From Flavobacterium cerinum (GTDB taxonomy: Bacteria > Bacteroidota > Bacteroidia > Flavobacteriales > Flavobacteriaceae): 64,000 nucleotides of DNA. The stretch lies in the NCBI RefSeq assembly GCF_024496085.1, contig NZ_CP101751.1:2914001-2978000 (forward strand), in the 5' to 3' direction. The notes beneath the pieces are model-generated. The model made no database searches, was not told where the DNA came from, and saw only the letters and a list, made by a program, of their open reading frames with translations. This document shows, piece after piece, positions 47,559 to 56,959 of the stretch (position 1 is its first letter; each line of letters begins with the position of its first letter). The position numbers were made by a program, and so were the translations under genes.

Positions 47559-48908
47559 TTATAAATAGATTTGCAACTGTACCAGAAAATCCCCTTTCAT
47601 CCCATCGACGTTATCTTTAGCGATATAGACCGGTCGTGTTGAATATTGTGTAGTGATTTTTGCATGGTGTCCGTCAAGAAAAAAGTTGGCACCGATGTCA
47701 AACTGGGAACTGGATTTTTCAAGTGCTTCAAATTTTTTATAGGTATACGCTCCAAACGGTTGAATTCGGACGGTTGGTTTTTCTGCTTTACAAGGCAATA
47801 AAAAACCGGCCTGTGTATACCATATTGTTCCGGTACCGATCATCGGTTGGGTATTACCGGCTCCTGCCAGTGCTCTGTCGCCTGTAAATCCGGGATCAGC
47901 GACACCGACATTCATGATTCCTATATTTCGAAGGTAGTTGGGACCAAAATCATAATTATAAAGTACGGAATAAGCCGTAAGTGCCATTTTCTTTTCTTTT
48001 ACGCCCAATGGCATATCAAGGAAGGCATCGGCAGCAAATAGCTTCATATCGTGTTTTTCGACAATACCGTTAACCGACGTTCGGGTAGCTTCCGGAGCGG
48101 TATAAAATCCGGCGCCCAGATTAAAGACTTTTTTAGTACCCAGATAAGAACCTACTTTATACGGTAGTAAATTTGATTCCTGTTCTAAGAATTGATATTC
48201 AAAATATCCGGCTTTCGACCATCGGGTATTACCGCTGTTATCTACTGCTACAGCATTATCCGCATTGGTCACATCAACAGGCGTTGAATTAGTCGCAAAA
48301 GGTTTATTAATACTCATACGATATTCTAACTTCCCGTATTTTCCTTTAGCAAAAATCCCGACTTGTCTTGCAAACTGATCGGCATTGTCAATTAACGGCC
48401 AGTTAAAAATAGGAGCATCAATAGTTAAAAAGTTTAAGGTCGATGCCATTGTCATTCGGGATAATCCCATGTAGTAATGCAATCCTCCTCCAATCGACAG
48501 GCTGAATTTTTTATCCGCTTCCGGTAAAACGACAGCATATTCATTCCAGGCATCGTGAAAGAACATTCCCGGCTTTTTTGTCGATCCCGCCGGACTGGTA
48601 AACGTTTGATTGTTAATTCCAAAATGGGTTACAATCATATACCTTTTGGAGATTTGGGCATAAGCCAGCATTCGTAAACGACGGTTACCAATATCCGTAT
48701 TATTGGTGGCCGGTTCATCGGCTATCATCGTTCCGGGATTCATTTCAGAAGAGCGAAACCAGATTTGATTCCAGGCTATAAAACGCATGTATTTTGAGCC
48801 GTCTTCGTTGAAATTTACTTTTAATCCCGAACCATAATCCGTCGAACCCTGGGAATAGCCTTCCGCTGATAAAAACAGCAATCCGGCCAGTAAAAAGATT
48901 CGTTTCAT
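47559..48908 (-). CDS. Outer-membrane porin-like protein
   Basis: 449 residues from the Met at 48908 (MKRIFLLAG); 15 codons upstream in frame are polar and lie in the promoter. Signal peptide ending near GYSQ, then alternating amphipathic strands with aromatic girdles and a C-terminal strand FLVQLQIYL typical of outer-membrane beta-barrels. The segment MRFIAWNQIWFR near the start resembles other Bacteroidota porins. First gene of the acid-uptake operon. Confidence 0.85.
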   Translation of the reverse strand: MKRIFLLAGLLFLSAEGYSQGSTDYGSGLKVNFNEDGSKYMRFIAWNQIWFRSSEMNPGTMIADEPATNNTDIGNRRLRMLAYAQISKRYMIVTHFGINNQTFTSPAGSTKKPGMFFHDAWNEYAVVLPEADKKFSLSIGGGLHYYMGLSRMTMASTLNFLTIDAPIFNWPLIDNADQFARQVGIFAKGKYGKLEYRMSINKPFATNSTPVDVTNADNAVAVDNSGNTRWSKAGYFEYQFLEQESNLLPYKVGSYLGTKKVFNLGAGFYTAPEATRTSVNGIVEKHDMKLFAADAFLDMPLGVKEKKMALTAYSVLYNYDFGPNYLRNIGIMNVGVADPGFTGDRALAGAGNTQPMIGTGTIWYTQAGFLLPCKAEKPTVRIQPFGAYTYKKFEALEKSSSQFDIGANFFLDGHHAKITTQYSTRPVYIAKDNVDGMKGDFLVQLQIYL

Positions 48909-48972
48909 AATGTACAGTAATTTGGTTGTTTTTTGTTTATTTTGCTTCACCAAATTCTAAAATTGAAACGGA

Positions 48973-49000
48973 ACAAAAATTTTTGTATATATATTTTTGT
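48973..49000. promoter_or_regulatory. Candidate operator of the porin-acs operon
   Basis: A perfect 14-base palindrome acaaaaatttttgt (48973-48986) is followed by a further atttttgt (48993-49000), giving repeated TTTTTGTA words upstream of the porin start and just after the regulator gene. Placement suggests a binding site for the zinc-ribbon/HTH protein or another regulator. Confidence 0.4.
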
Positions 49001-49012
49001 AAAGCACTATAG

Positions 49013-49432
49013 CTAATCTTTAAAACGCTCCCATTTTATCAGCATAAACTTATCGCCCAACTCGGTAATAATCATTCCTGCTCCCGACAATTGTTCTTTG
49101 TTTTTCAGGTATTCAATCAGCTCCAAATGACTAAAAATCTTATATGTCGGATGATAGTCTCCCTGATTTAACCGTTTAACTCTAAATTCTTTTACCCAAT
49201 TGCCTACCGTAACGTGGGAAACCCCCAAAATACGCTCTATTTCGCGATAACTCAACCCTTCCAGATAGAGCTGTAATGCTTTGGTAACATAGTAATCATC
49301 GATCTTTTTACCCAATTTGTTAACGGTAAAATAATAATTGCATTTTTTACATAAGTACCTCTGTTTTTGATTAATAACACCACTTTTAACAATTGCGTTG
49401 TTTTTGCATTTCGGACAGGCTAAAATCTCCAT
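49013..49432 (-). CDS. Zinc-ribbon/HTH protein resembling the N-terminal part of IS1-type transposases, probable regulator
   Basis: 139 residues. Zinc ribbon with CPKC (C6, C9) and CKKC (C28, C31), then a helix-turn-helix with SYREIERILGVSHVTVGNW, as in InsA of IS1. The last 45 residues are not a catalytic DDE domain. No second transposase gene, terminal inverted repeats or target duplication are visible. It sits about 104 bases upstream of the porin on the same strand. Best read as a domesticated DNA-binding protein controlling the acid-utilisation operon. Confidence 0.8.
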   Translation of the reverse strand: MEILACPKCKNNAIVKSGVINQKQRYLCKKCNYYFTVNKLGKKIDDYYVTKALQLYLEGLSYREIERILGVSHVTVGNWVKEFRVKRLNQGDYHPTYKIFSHLELIEYLKNKEQLSGAGMIITELGDKFMLIKWERFKD

Positions 49433-49533
49433 GTATAATTATTTTGCATAAATATATTATTTTAGCAAATATACACCTAATGATTATTTATTTTTTTAAA
49501 GAAAAATTTACATTTAACACATATTTAAAGATA

Positions 49534-49541
49534 TATATTTG
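49534..49541 (+). promoter_or_regulatory. -7 promoter element of the lipoprotein gene
   Basis: TATATTTG, exact match to the TAnnTTTG element, 54 bases upstream of the start codon at 49596. No TTG -33 was found at the expected distance. Confidence 0.45.
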
Positions 49542-49595
49542 AATTTAAATCAATAAATATCCTGTTTTAAAATTTCAGCCCACAACTATCTCAAT

Positions 49596-50207
49596 ATGAA
49601 TTCTTTCTTAAAATCTTTATTCCTGATTCCGTTTTTATTGCTATCCTGTCAACAACACATAAAAAAATCAAATGATCAATCTTTAAAAACAGTCGACAGC
49701 ACTAAAACAACTTCCTTTGACTCAATCGAGGCTGCTATTGAAACCGAAAAGCTTTTCTATACCACTATTATCCGTCTGCATCCGAATGATAGCGCTTTTA
49801 TCTATATAGATGCTGATTATGTCGATGACAAAACCGCTAAATTGCTATTCCAAAACACTGATTATCTGACACCGGAAAATCGAGAAGCTTTCTATCAAAA
49901 AATCATAGCGTCATTACCAAAAGAAGACCTGCATATACATGACTTGATCTGGTCTTTAAAAGAAGTTCGCGGACAAATAAGCGGAAATGGCGGATTCCAT
50001 ACGTTGTTAACCTGGATGACGCAAAAACCAACTAAAGCAGATCCGTTTTATTATATCGAGGTACGCCGACTCTATCCGGAACGTTTAGGCACTTGTACCG
50101 CTATCGGATTCGTTAAGATTAAAGCAAAAACCAACGAAATCTTTGTTATGGACGAAGAAGGCATCTATTACCCGTTAACCAAGTGGCGTCAACTTAAAAA
50201 GTTATAA
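49596..50207 (+). CDS. Putative lipoprotein
   Basis: 203 residues. Leader with lipobox LLSC (C18) and a Ser/Thr/Lys linker. The mature part has a helical region and a C-terminal RRLYPERLGTCTAIGFVKI beta segment. No family recognised. Stands alone between the divergent regulator and the aromatic operon, and ends at its own terminator. Confidence 0.75.
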   Translation: MNSFLKSLFLIPFLLLSCQQHIKKSNDQSLKTVDSTKTTSFDSIEAAIETEKLFYTTIIRLHPNDSAFIYIDADYVDDKTAKLLFQNTDYLTPENREAFYQKIIASLPKEDLHIHDLIWSLKEVRGQISGNGGFHTLLTWMTQKPTKADPFYYIEVRRLYPERLGTCTAIGFVKIKAKTNEIFVMDEEGIYYPLTKWRQLKKL

Positions 50208-50230
50208 CAAAGCATACTAACTTTGTTATA
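50203..50230 (+). terminator. Terminator overlapping the lipoprotein stop codon
   Basis: Perfect arms tataacaaag (50203-50212) and ctttgttata (50221-50230), loop catactaa, then ctttttcc. The first arm includes the TAA stop codon, so the lipoprotein gene is closed off from the aromatic operon. Confidence 0.75.
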
Positions 50231-50357
50231 CTTTTTCCTTTAAAAATACACAATCCTCAAAGAATAAAGAATATAAATACATAGTGTCTATTTTTATCTT
50301 TTTAAAAATATCAATTACAAAAAAAAAGGTTTAATTTGCGATAAAACAAACAACACT

Positions 50358-50963
50358 ATGCATTTTGACCCGTCTATATTAGACCAATCGGCAGTTTACA
50401 AACTACTGACCGGGACTGTTATTCCCCGTCCTATCGGATGGATTTCCTCGATAAGCAAAGAAGGCAATATAAATCTGGCTCCGTTTTCTTTTTTTAATGC
50501 AGTTGGAGAAGATCCGCCTCATGTTATGTTTTCCACAGTACGTCCAAACGATTCCAATAAAGATACCTTAAATAATGTATTGGAAACCGGTGAATTTGTA
50601 GTCAACCTGGTTACAGAAGATCTGGTTGAAAAAATGAATCTGACTTCCGCCAGTTTACCTCCGGATCAAAATGAATTCGAACTGGCAGAACTAACTCAGG
50701 CACCTTGCTTAATTGTAAAAGCACCGCGTGTATTGGAAAGTCCGGTTGCCATGGAATGTAAAGTTGTACATCATTATTCCCTTGAAGATCACAAACACGG
50801 CGGCGCAACAATTGTTATCGGGCGAGTTGTTATGTTTCATATTGATGAAACCATATTATCCGACAACTACCGTATCAACATGGAGACTTATAAACCCGTT
50901 GCGCGTCTGGCCGGATCAAATTATTCAAAATTAGGAGAGATTTTCTCCATTAAAAGAGCTTAA
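50358..50963 (+). CDS. Flavin reductase-like protein
   Basis: 201 residues, single split-barrel flavin-binding domain. Start region with GTVIPRPIGWISS, then NLAPFSFFNAVGEDPPHVMFS, typical of the flavoredoxin/flavin reductase family that hands NAD(P)H electrons to FMN or FAD. First gene of the aromatic operon; 3 bases before the hydroxylase gene. It may keep free flavin reduced for the neighbouring flavoenzymes. An approximate -7 element (TAATTTG, one base short of consensus) lies at 50332-50338. Confidence 0.88.
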   Translation: MHFDPSILDQSAVYKLLTGTVIPRPIGWISSISKEGNINLAPFSFFNAVGEDPPHVMFSTVRPNDSNKDTLNNVLETGEFVVNLVTEDLVEKMNLTSASLPPDQNEFELAELTQAPCLIVKAPRVLESPVAMECKVVHHYSLEDHKHGGATIVIGRVVMFHIDETILSDNYRINMETYKPVARLAGSNYSKLGEIFSIKRA

Positions 50964-50966
50964 AAA

Positions 50967-53264
50967 ATGAAGATTACAGTTATAGGTGGCGGGCCCGGCG
51001 GTTTATATTTTTCTATTTTAACCAAAAAGGCACTACCCGATTGTCAGATTGATTTATACGAACGCAACAAAGCAGATGACAGTTTCGGTTTTGGTGTCGT
51101 TTTTTCTGATGAAACATTAAGTGAATTCCTTACTAAGGATCCTAAATCATATGAATTAATCCGCAGTCGTTTTGCTTATTGGGACGATCTTGATGTTGCC
51201 CGCGATGGAGATGTCGTACGTATTACCGGAAACGGATTTTGCGGTTGTTCCCGAAAAACATTATTGGAATTATTACAGCAACGCTGTCGCGAAGAAGGTG
51301 TAAACCTCCATTTTGAAACCAATATTACTGATCTTAATCAATTTCAGGATAGCGATGTAATAGTTGTATCGGATGGAATTAACAGTGTTTTCCGCGATCA
51401 GATGACTTCCGATTTCGGCACTGAAAAAGTATTGAAAAACAACCGTTTTGTCTGGATGGGTTCAACAAGACCTCTGGATGCATTTACTTATTTTTTCCGA
51501 TCTACACCATACGGAACCTTTGTCGCACACACCTATCAATATGAAGCCGGTCGCAGTACCTGGATTTTTGAATGTTCGGATGCAACCTGGCAAAAAGCCG
51601 GTTTTCAAGAAACGGATGAAGCCGATACCATTCAAAAACTGGAAGCAATATTTAAAGATGAATTAGACGGCCATACTCTGATTTCAAACCGTTCGCACTG
51701 GCGTCAGTTTCCTGCCATTACAAATGCCAACTGGCATAAAGACAATATTGTTTTATTGGGCGATGCCAAAGCAACCGCACACTACTCTATCGGTTCCGGA
51801 ACAAAACTGGCAATGGAATGCGCTATCGCATTATCAGAAGCAGTTAGCAAACATCCGAATGATACAAAATCTGCATTTGATCAATATGAGAAAGTACGTC
51901 GTAACCGGGTCGAAATGATTCAGCACGCCGCTAATGTTTCTCTGGATTGGTTTGAACATATGGACCGACACATGCAACATGATTTTATGCAATTTGCATT
52001 CGGTGTTATGACCCGTTCTAAAAAAGTAACTTTTGAAAACATGGCACTTCGGGATACCTCTTTTACACAAAAAGTATTGACCGATTTTAATATTCGCAAT
52101 AAAAACCTACCGGAAACTCCGGCTGCATTTACGCCTTTTCAACTGCGGGAAATGACGCTGAAAAACCGAATCGTAATGAGTCCGATGGGCCAATATTCCG
52201 CTGAAAACGGATTGGTTTCCGACTGGCATTTTATGCATTACGGAGCACGTGCTACAGGTGGTGTCGGCTTGATTTTAACCGAAATGACTGCTATTTCCGA
52301 AACCGGACGTATCACTTTAGGTTGTCCCGGAATATATACTGAAGAACAAATAGTTAACTGGAAAAGAATTACTGATTTTATCCATCAGAATACCGCCTCT
52401 AAAATCGGAATTCAACTAGGCCATTCCGGACGGAAAGGCGCCGTAAAAAAACCGTGGGAAGGTAATCATGAACCGATTGAAAATCCATGGGATTTAATTG
52501 CTGCTTCTGCGATTCCTTTTAATGAAAAAGCCGCAACACCAAAAGCAATTGATTTGCAGGATATGGAACAACTGATCAATGAATTTGCCCAAGCAGCCCG
52601 AAATGCTGATAAAGCCGGTTTTGACATGATCGAATTACAAGCGCATCACGGTTTCTTATTGGCTTCCTTTTTATCACCATTAACTAATAAAAGACAGGAT
52701 AGTTTTGGCGGAAGCATTGAAAATCGTTTAAAATTCCCATTATTAGTGTTTACAGCTATACGCAATGCTTTTCCGATCGAAAAACCGATATCGGTACGCA
52801 TTTCGGCATCCGACTGGGCCGAAAACGGAATCACAGAAGAAGATTGCATTTTGATTTCCCGCGCTTTTAAAAATGCCGGTGCTGACATCATTAATGTTTC
52901 TACCGGAAATACGGTTAGTACACAACAGCCATTAATCGGCCGAATGTGGCAAACTCCTTTTTCAGATACGATTCGCAACACTGTAGCAATACCAACAATT
53001 ACAACGGGTTATATTCAAGATATTGATCAAATCAACACAATCCTTTTAAACGGTCGCGCTGATTTAGTGGCTTTAGGTCGTCCTTTATTACTGGATCCGA
53101 ATTTTGTACGAAACGCACAGGCTTACGAACAATTTAAAACAGACGACATTCCGCAACCGTATCAAGCCGGTATATCCCACCTTTATCCGCTAAAAGGCTC
53201 CGAACGCAAAGCCGTTGAAGGAATGAAAAAGCTATTAAAACCGGAAAGTCATAAAAAAAACTAA
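50967..53264 (+). CDS. Bifunctional salicylyl-CoA 5-hydroxylase/oxidoreductase-type flavoprotein
   Basis: 765 residues in two halves. Residues 1-370: FAD monooxygenase with VIGGGPGGLYFS at the N-terminus and GDAKATAHYSIGSGTKLA, the second FAD motif. Residues 388-750: old-yellow-enzyme-type FMN domain with MSPMGQYSAENG, QLGHSGRKGA, QAHHGFLLASFLSP and RPLLLDP. The only families I know with this fusion hydroxylate or reduce CoA-bound 2-substituted benzoates: 2-aminobenzoyl-CoA monooxygenase/reductase of Azoarcus, and proteins annotated as salicylyl-CoA 5-hydroxylase. With gentisate dioxygenase downstream, 5-hydroxylation of salicylyl-CoA to gentisyl-CoA is the better fit; substrate is inferred. 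Confidence 0.88.
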   Translation: MKITVIGGGPGGLYFSILTKKALPDCQIDLYERNKADDSFGFGVVFSDETLSEFLTKDPKSYELIRSRFAYWDDLDVARDGDVVRITGNGFCGCSRKTLLELLQQRCREEGVNLHFETNITDLNQFQDSDVIVVSDGINSVFRDQMTSDFGTEKVLKNNRFVWMGSTRPLDAFTYFFRSTPYGTFVAHTYQYEAGRSTWIFECSDATWQKAGFQETDEADTIQKLEAIFKDELDGHTLISNRSHWRQFPAITNANWHKDNIVLLGDAKATAHYSIGSGTKLAMECAIALSEAVSKHPNDTKSAFDQYEKVRRNRVEMIQHAANVSLDWFEHMDRHMQHDFMQFAFGVMTRSKKVTFENMALRDTSFTQKVLTDFNIRNKNLPETPAAFTPFQLREMTLKNRIVMSPMGQYSAENGLVSDWHFMHYGARATGGVGLILTEMTAISETGRITLGCPGIYTEEQIVNWKRITDFIHQNTASKIGIQLGHSGRKGAVKKPWEGNHEPIENPWDLIAASAIPFNEKAATPKAIDLQDMEQLINEFAQAARNADKAGFDMIELQAHHGFLLASFLSPLTNKRQDSFGGSIENRLKFPLLVFTAIRNAFPIEKPISVRISASDWAENGITEEDCILISRAFKNAGADIINVSTGNTVSTQQPLIGRMWQTPFSDTIRNTVAIPTITTGYIQDIDQINTILLNGRADLVALGRPLLLDPNFVRNAQAYEQFKTDDIPQPYQAGISHLYPLKGSERKAVEGMKKLLKPESHKKN

Positions 53265-53295
53265 CGCAACACTACCAACGTTTAACTACCCCAGA

Positions 53296-54900
53296 ATGAA
53301 CCATTATCTCGATAATTTCGCACATGAAAATCTTCCGGCAACAAAATGGCAACCGGAATATCATTTTAATCATCCGGACTTTGACTTTCCTGAAGACCTG
53401 AATTGTGTCGAACAACTATTGGATCTTCATATTAAAGAAGGACGCGGCCATCATATCGCAATCCGTACATTCGACGCTATCTGGACCTACCAGGATTTAT
53501 ATGATAAAGCGAATCAGATTGCCAATTTTCTTATTGCCGATACCGGATTTGTAAGCGGAAACCGGGTTTTAATTCGCTCTGCAAATAATCCCATGTTTGT
53601 TGCTTGTTGGTTTGCCATACTAAAAGCCGGCGGAATTGTTGTTGCTACAATGCCTTTGTTACGCGAAAAAGAACTATCCGTTATGGTCGAAAGCGCCCGG
53701 ATTAGTCATGTTTTCTGCGATTATCGTTTAAAAGACGAAATGGAACTGGTACAAGAACCGGATCTTAAAAAAGTGATTTATTTTGATGGTTCCGAACAAA
53801 GTGAACAGGAACTTGAACTAGCGATATCCGGAAAATCCAAAACGTTTGACAACTATCCTACCCGATCCGATTCGGTATCCCTGATCGGTTTTACTTCCGG
53901 CACAACCGGAAAACCTAAAATGACAGCTCATTTTCACCGGGATGTGCTATTAATCTGCGAAGCTTTTCCTAAATATTCATTGCAACCCAAACCGGAAGAT
54001 CTTTTTACCGGAAGCCCGCCATTAGGCTTTACTTTTGGTTTAGGCGGACTGGTATTGTTTCCGTTTTATTACGGAGCTGCTACTTTTTTAATTGAAAAAC
54101 CAACACCTGAATTACTACTACAAGCTATTCAGGAACACAAAATAACAGTATGCTTTACCGCACCGACGGCCTGGCGTATTCTGACCACAAAAGTTAAAGA
54201 TTACGACATTTCTTCGTTACGAAAGTGTATATCTGCCGGAGAAACATTACCTTTAAAGGTCTGGGAAGACTGGTACAATGCTACCGGGCTCAAGATCATT
54301 GACGGTATTGGTGCTACAGAAATGCTTCATATTTTCATTTCGTCTAACGAAACAAATATGAAAAAAGGCGCAACAGGTTTACCGATTCACGGTTATGAAG
54401 CCAAAATTGTGGACAAAAAAGGAAACGAACTAGGAATCAATGAACCCGGAAGACTTGCTGTCAGAGGAATTACCGGTTGTCGCTATTTAAATCGAATCGA
54501 CAAACAAAAAGAGTACGTTCAAAACGGGTGGAATCTGACCGGTGATATTTTTAGAAAAGATGAAGAAGGTTATTTCTGGTTTGTCGCCCGCGGAGACGAT
54601 ATGATTATTTCCTCCGGGTATAATATTGCCGCAATTGAAGTAGAAAATGTATTGCTCACACACCCGGAAATTGCAGAATGTGCTGTTGTCGGACTTCCGG
54701 ATGAAGAACGCGGCATGCTTGTCTGTTCTTATATTGTTTTAAAAGACAAAACTAAAGCCGGCCCTGATTTTGGAAAATCCATTCAAAATTGGTTTAAAGA
54801 AGTTGCCGCACCGTATAAATATCCGAGAGAAGTTCGTTTTATGGAAAGTTTACCCAAAACCGAAACCGGAAAAATACAACGTTATAAACTAAAACAGTAA
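53296..54900 (+). CDS. Aryl-CoA ligase, benzoate/2-aminobenzoate-CoA ligase family
   Basis: 534 residues, AMP-forming. P-loop-like motif GFTSGTTGKPKMTAHFHRD near residue 200, then FTAPTAWRIL, GIGATEMLHIF, the hinge motif GDDMIISSGYNI and the C-terminal lysine in PKTETGKIQRYKLK. Length and motifs fit benzoate-CoA ligases rather than acetate enzymes. Would convert salicylate or a related acid to the CoA ester used by the preceding flavoprotein. 31 bases after the hydroxylase gene. Confidence 0.88.
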   Translation: MNHYLDNFAHENLPATKWQPEYHFNHPDFDFPEDLNCVEQLLDLHIKEGRGHHIAIRTFDAIWTYQDLYDKANQIANFLIADTGFVSGNRVLIRSANNPMFVACWFAILKAGGIVVATMPLLREKELSVMVESARISHVFCDYRLKDEMELVQEPDLKKVIYFDGSEQSEQELELAISGKSKTFDNYPTRSDSVSLIGFTSGTTGKPKMTAHFHRDVLLICEAFPKYSLQPKPEDLFTGSPPLGFTFGLGGLVLFPFYYGAATFLIEKPTPELLLQAIQEHKITVCFTAPTAWRILTTKVKDYDISSLRKCISAGETLPLKVWEDWYNATGLKIIDGIGATEMLHIFISSNETNMKKGATGLPIHGYEAKIVDKKGNELGINEPGRLAVRGITGCRYLNRIDKQKEYVQNGWNLTGDIFRKDEEGYFWFVARGDDMIISSGYNIAAIEVENVLLTHPEIAECAVVGLPDEERGMLVCSYIVLKDKTKAGPDFGKSIQNWFKEVAAPYKYPREVRFMESLPKTETGKIQRYKLKQ

Positions 54901-54904
54901 TATT

Positions 54905-56488
54905 ATGAGAAAAGCATTTGTGGTTTTTAGCATAACCGTTTTATCCATTACGGCTATACTAATTTATGTCAATTGGAAATTCAGTTTTTTACTACTGATT
55001 TTTATCCCGTTGGTTTTAATGGGATTGCACGATATGTATCAATCCAAACAAACCATAAAGCGAAATTTTCCATTATTAGGTCGTATGCGGTATCTTTTAG
55101 AGTCAATCGGACCTGAAATGCGTCAGTATTTTATTGAAACAGATACCGATGGTAAACCTTTTAACCGTTTACAGCGTAGTTTAGTCTACCAACGCAGTAA
55201 AAAAGAAACCGATTCCATGCCTTTCGGAACACAGTTAAATGTATACGAACCCGGCTATAAATGGATCAATCACAGTATTAAAGCCATTCCTTTTTCTGAA
55301 GTTGATTCCGATCCAAAAATCAAAATCGGATCTTCTCAATGCGAAAAGCCACATATGGCCAGCTTGTTTAACATTAGTGCGATGAGCTACGGCTCATTAA
55401 GCAAAAACGCAATTCTGGCATTAAACTCCGGTGCCAAACAAGGCGGATTTTACCATAATACCGGCGAAGGAGGCCTTTCTCCTTACCATCTTCAAAACGG
55501 CGGTGATATTGTATGGAATATCGGAACCGGATATTTTAGCTGTCGCGACAATAACGGTCGGTTTTCATACGAAGAATTCACCAAAAGAGCCACGCTGGAC
55601 AATGTCAAAATGATTGAAATCAAATTCTCTCAGGGCGCTAAACCCGGTCACGGCGGAATTTTACCGAAACAAAAAGTGACCGATGAAATTGCTGCAATTC
55701 GTTTAGTTCAGAAAGGACAGGATATTATTTCACCGCCAAGACATTCTGCTTTCAGCACTCCTTTAGAATTAATGGATTTCATTAAAACACTTCGAAAAGG
55801 TTCCGGCGGAAAACCAATCGGGATGAAAATCTGTATCGGTAATAAATCGGAATTTATTGCAATCTGTAAAGCGATGGTCGAAACTAAAACCTATTTTGAT
55901 TTTATAACAGTCGACGGTGGCGAAGGCGGAACCGGAGCAGCTCCTCAGGAATATTCCGATCACGTTGGTATGCCGTTGCGCGAAGCATTAGCTTTTGTGT
56001 ATGACTGTTTAAATGGTTTTGCTATCAAAAATGAAATCAAAATTATTGCCAGCGGTAAAGTTGTAACCGGTTTTGATATAATAAAATGCCTTTCAATCGG
56101 TGCCGATGTCTGTAATTCGGCACGCGGAATGATGTTCGCTCTTGGTTGTATTCAGGCATTGGAATGTCATGCCAACACGTGTCCGACCGGAGTTGCCACT
56201 CAGGATCCGAAACTTGTAAAAGGACTTGTTCCGGAAGAAAAAAGTGTACGCGTAGCCCGTTTTCAACATGAAACCGTAAAAAGCGCCATGGAGTTAATGG
56301 CTTCAGCCGGAATCGAACATCCGGACGATGTAGATCGTACCGTAATCAGTGCCCGGGTAAGCGGTACCAAAATAGAAACCTATTATGAAATGTATCCTGA
56401 GATCGAAAAAGGCTGTTTATTGAACGAAAATACTGTTCCTGCACCCTTTTTATTTTTCTGGAAAAAAGCCAAAGCCGAAAGTTTTTAA
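54905..56488 (+). CDS. FMN-binding glutamate synthase-family protein, membrane-anchored
   Basis: 527 residues. One or two membrane segments at about 5-42, then the FMN/3Fe-4S part of glutamate synthase: ISAMSYGSLS, GGFYHNTGEGGLSPYH, QGAKPGHGGILP, DGGEGGTGAAP, and the cluster motif CIQALECHANTCPTG with three cysteines. No amidotransferase domain is present. Free-standing members are poorly understood oxidoreductases. Its position between the aryl-CoA ligase and thioesterase suggests a redox step or flavin-linked electron supply in this pathway, but not a defined one. Confidence 0.88.
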   Translation: MRKAFVVFSITVLSITAILIYVNWKFSFLLLIFIPLVLMGLHDMYQSKQTIKRNFPLLGRMRYLLESIGPEMRQYFIETDTDGKPFNRLQRSLVYQRSKKETDSMPFGTQLNVYEPGYKWINHSIKAIPFSEVDSDPKIKIGSSQCEKPHMASLFNISAMSYGSLSKNAILALNSGAKQGGFYHNTGEGGLSPYHLQNGGDIVWNIGTGYFSCRDNNGRFSYEEFTKRATLDNVKMIEIKFSQGAKPGHGGILPKQKVTDEIAAIRLVQKGQDIISPPRHSAFSTPLELMDFIKTLRKGSGGKPIGMKICIGNKSEFIAICKAMVETKTYFDFITVDGGEGGTGAAPQEYSDHVGMPLREALAFVYDCLNGFAIKNEIKIIASGKVVTGFDIIKCLSIGADVCNSARGMMFALGCIQALECHANTCPTGVATQDPKLVKGLVPEEKSVRVARFQHETVKSAMELMASAGIEHPDDVDRTVISARVSGTKIETYYEMYPEIEKGCLLNENTVPAPFLFFWKKAKAESF

Positions 56489-56501
56489 TCTTATATAAAA
56501 A

Positions 56502-56933
56502 ATGAACCAAATCTTTATAAAAACTGAAAAAGTACGTTTCCAGCATGTTGATTATGCCGGTATTGTTTTTTATCCCCGTTTTCTTGAAATGCTAAACTGC
56601 CTTGTAGAAGACTGGTTTGAAGAAGCTTTAGAACGTCCTTTTTTCAAAATGCATGAAACCAACGGCATTCCTACAGTTGACCTAAAAGTACAATTTAAAA
56701 AAGCCGCCCGACTTGGTGAAATACTAACCAAAAAATTATGGGTAAAAAATATAGGCGGTGCTTCCCTGCTTTGCGGTTTCCGTTTTGAAGATGAAAACGA
56801 AAATACCTGTCTCGAAGGAGAAGTAACTCTTGTAAATGTGGCTTTTAATCCCGACCGCGATAGTATCAAGGCCGAAGCTTTTGACGATACAATGAAACAC
56901 AAAATAAACCAATACCTGCTGGTTACCTTGTAG
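56502..56933 (+). CDS. Hotdog acyl-CoA thioesterase, 4-hydroxybenzoyl-CoA thioesterase-like
   Basis: 143 residues. The signature VRFQHVDYAGIVFYPRF carries Asp17 at the position of the catalytic Asp of Pseudomonas 4-hydroxybenzoyl-CoA thioesterase, followed by VEDWFEEAL and a hotdog core. In this operon it most likely frees gentisate from gentisyl-CoA. 13 bases after the glutamate synthase-like gene. Confidence 0.9.
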   Translation: MNQIFIKTEKVRFQHVDYAGIVFYPRFLEMLNCLVEDWFEEALERPFFKMHETNGIPTVDLKVQFKKAARLGEILTKKLWVKNIGGASLLCGFRFEDENENTCLEGEVTLVNVAFNPDRDSIKAEAFDDTMKHKINQYLLVTL

Positions 56934-56959
56934 CCGTAGTGTTTAACCTGATAAACAAA

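Noticed and set aside
49013..49432. Zinc-ribbon/HTH gene considered as an insertion sequence
   Set aside because: No catalytic transposase domain, no inverted repeats and no target duplication were found.
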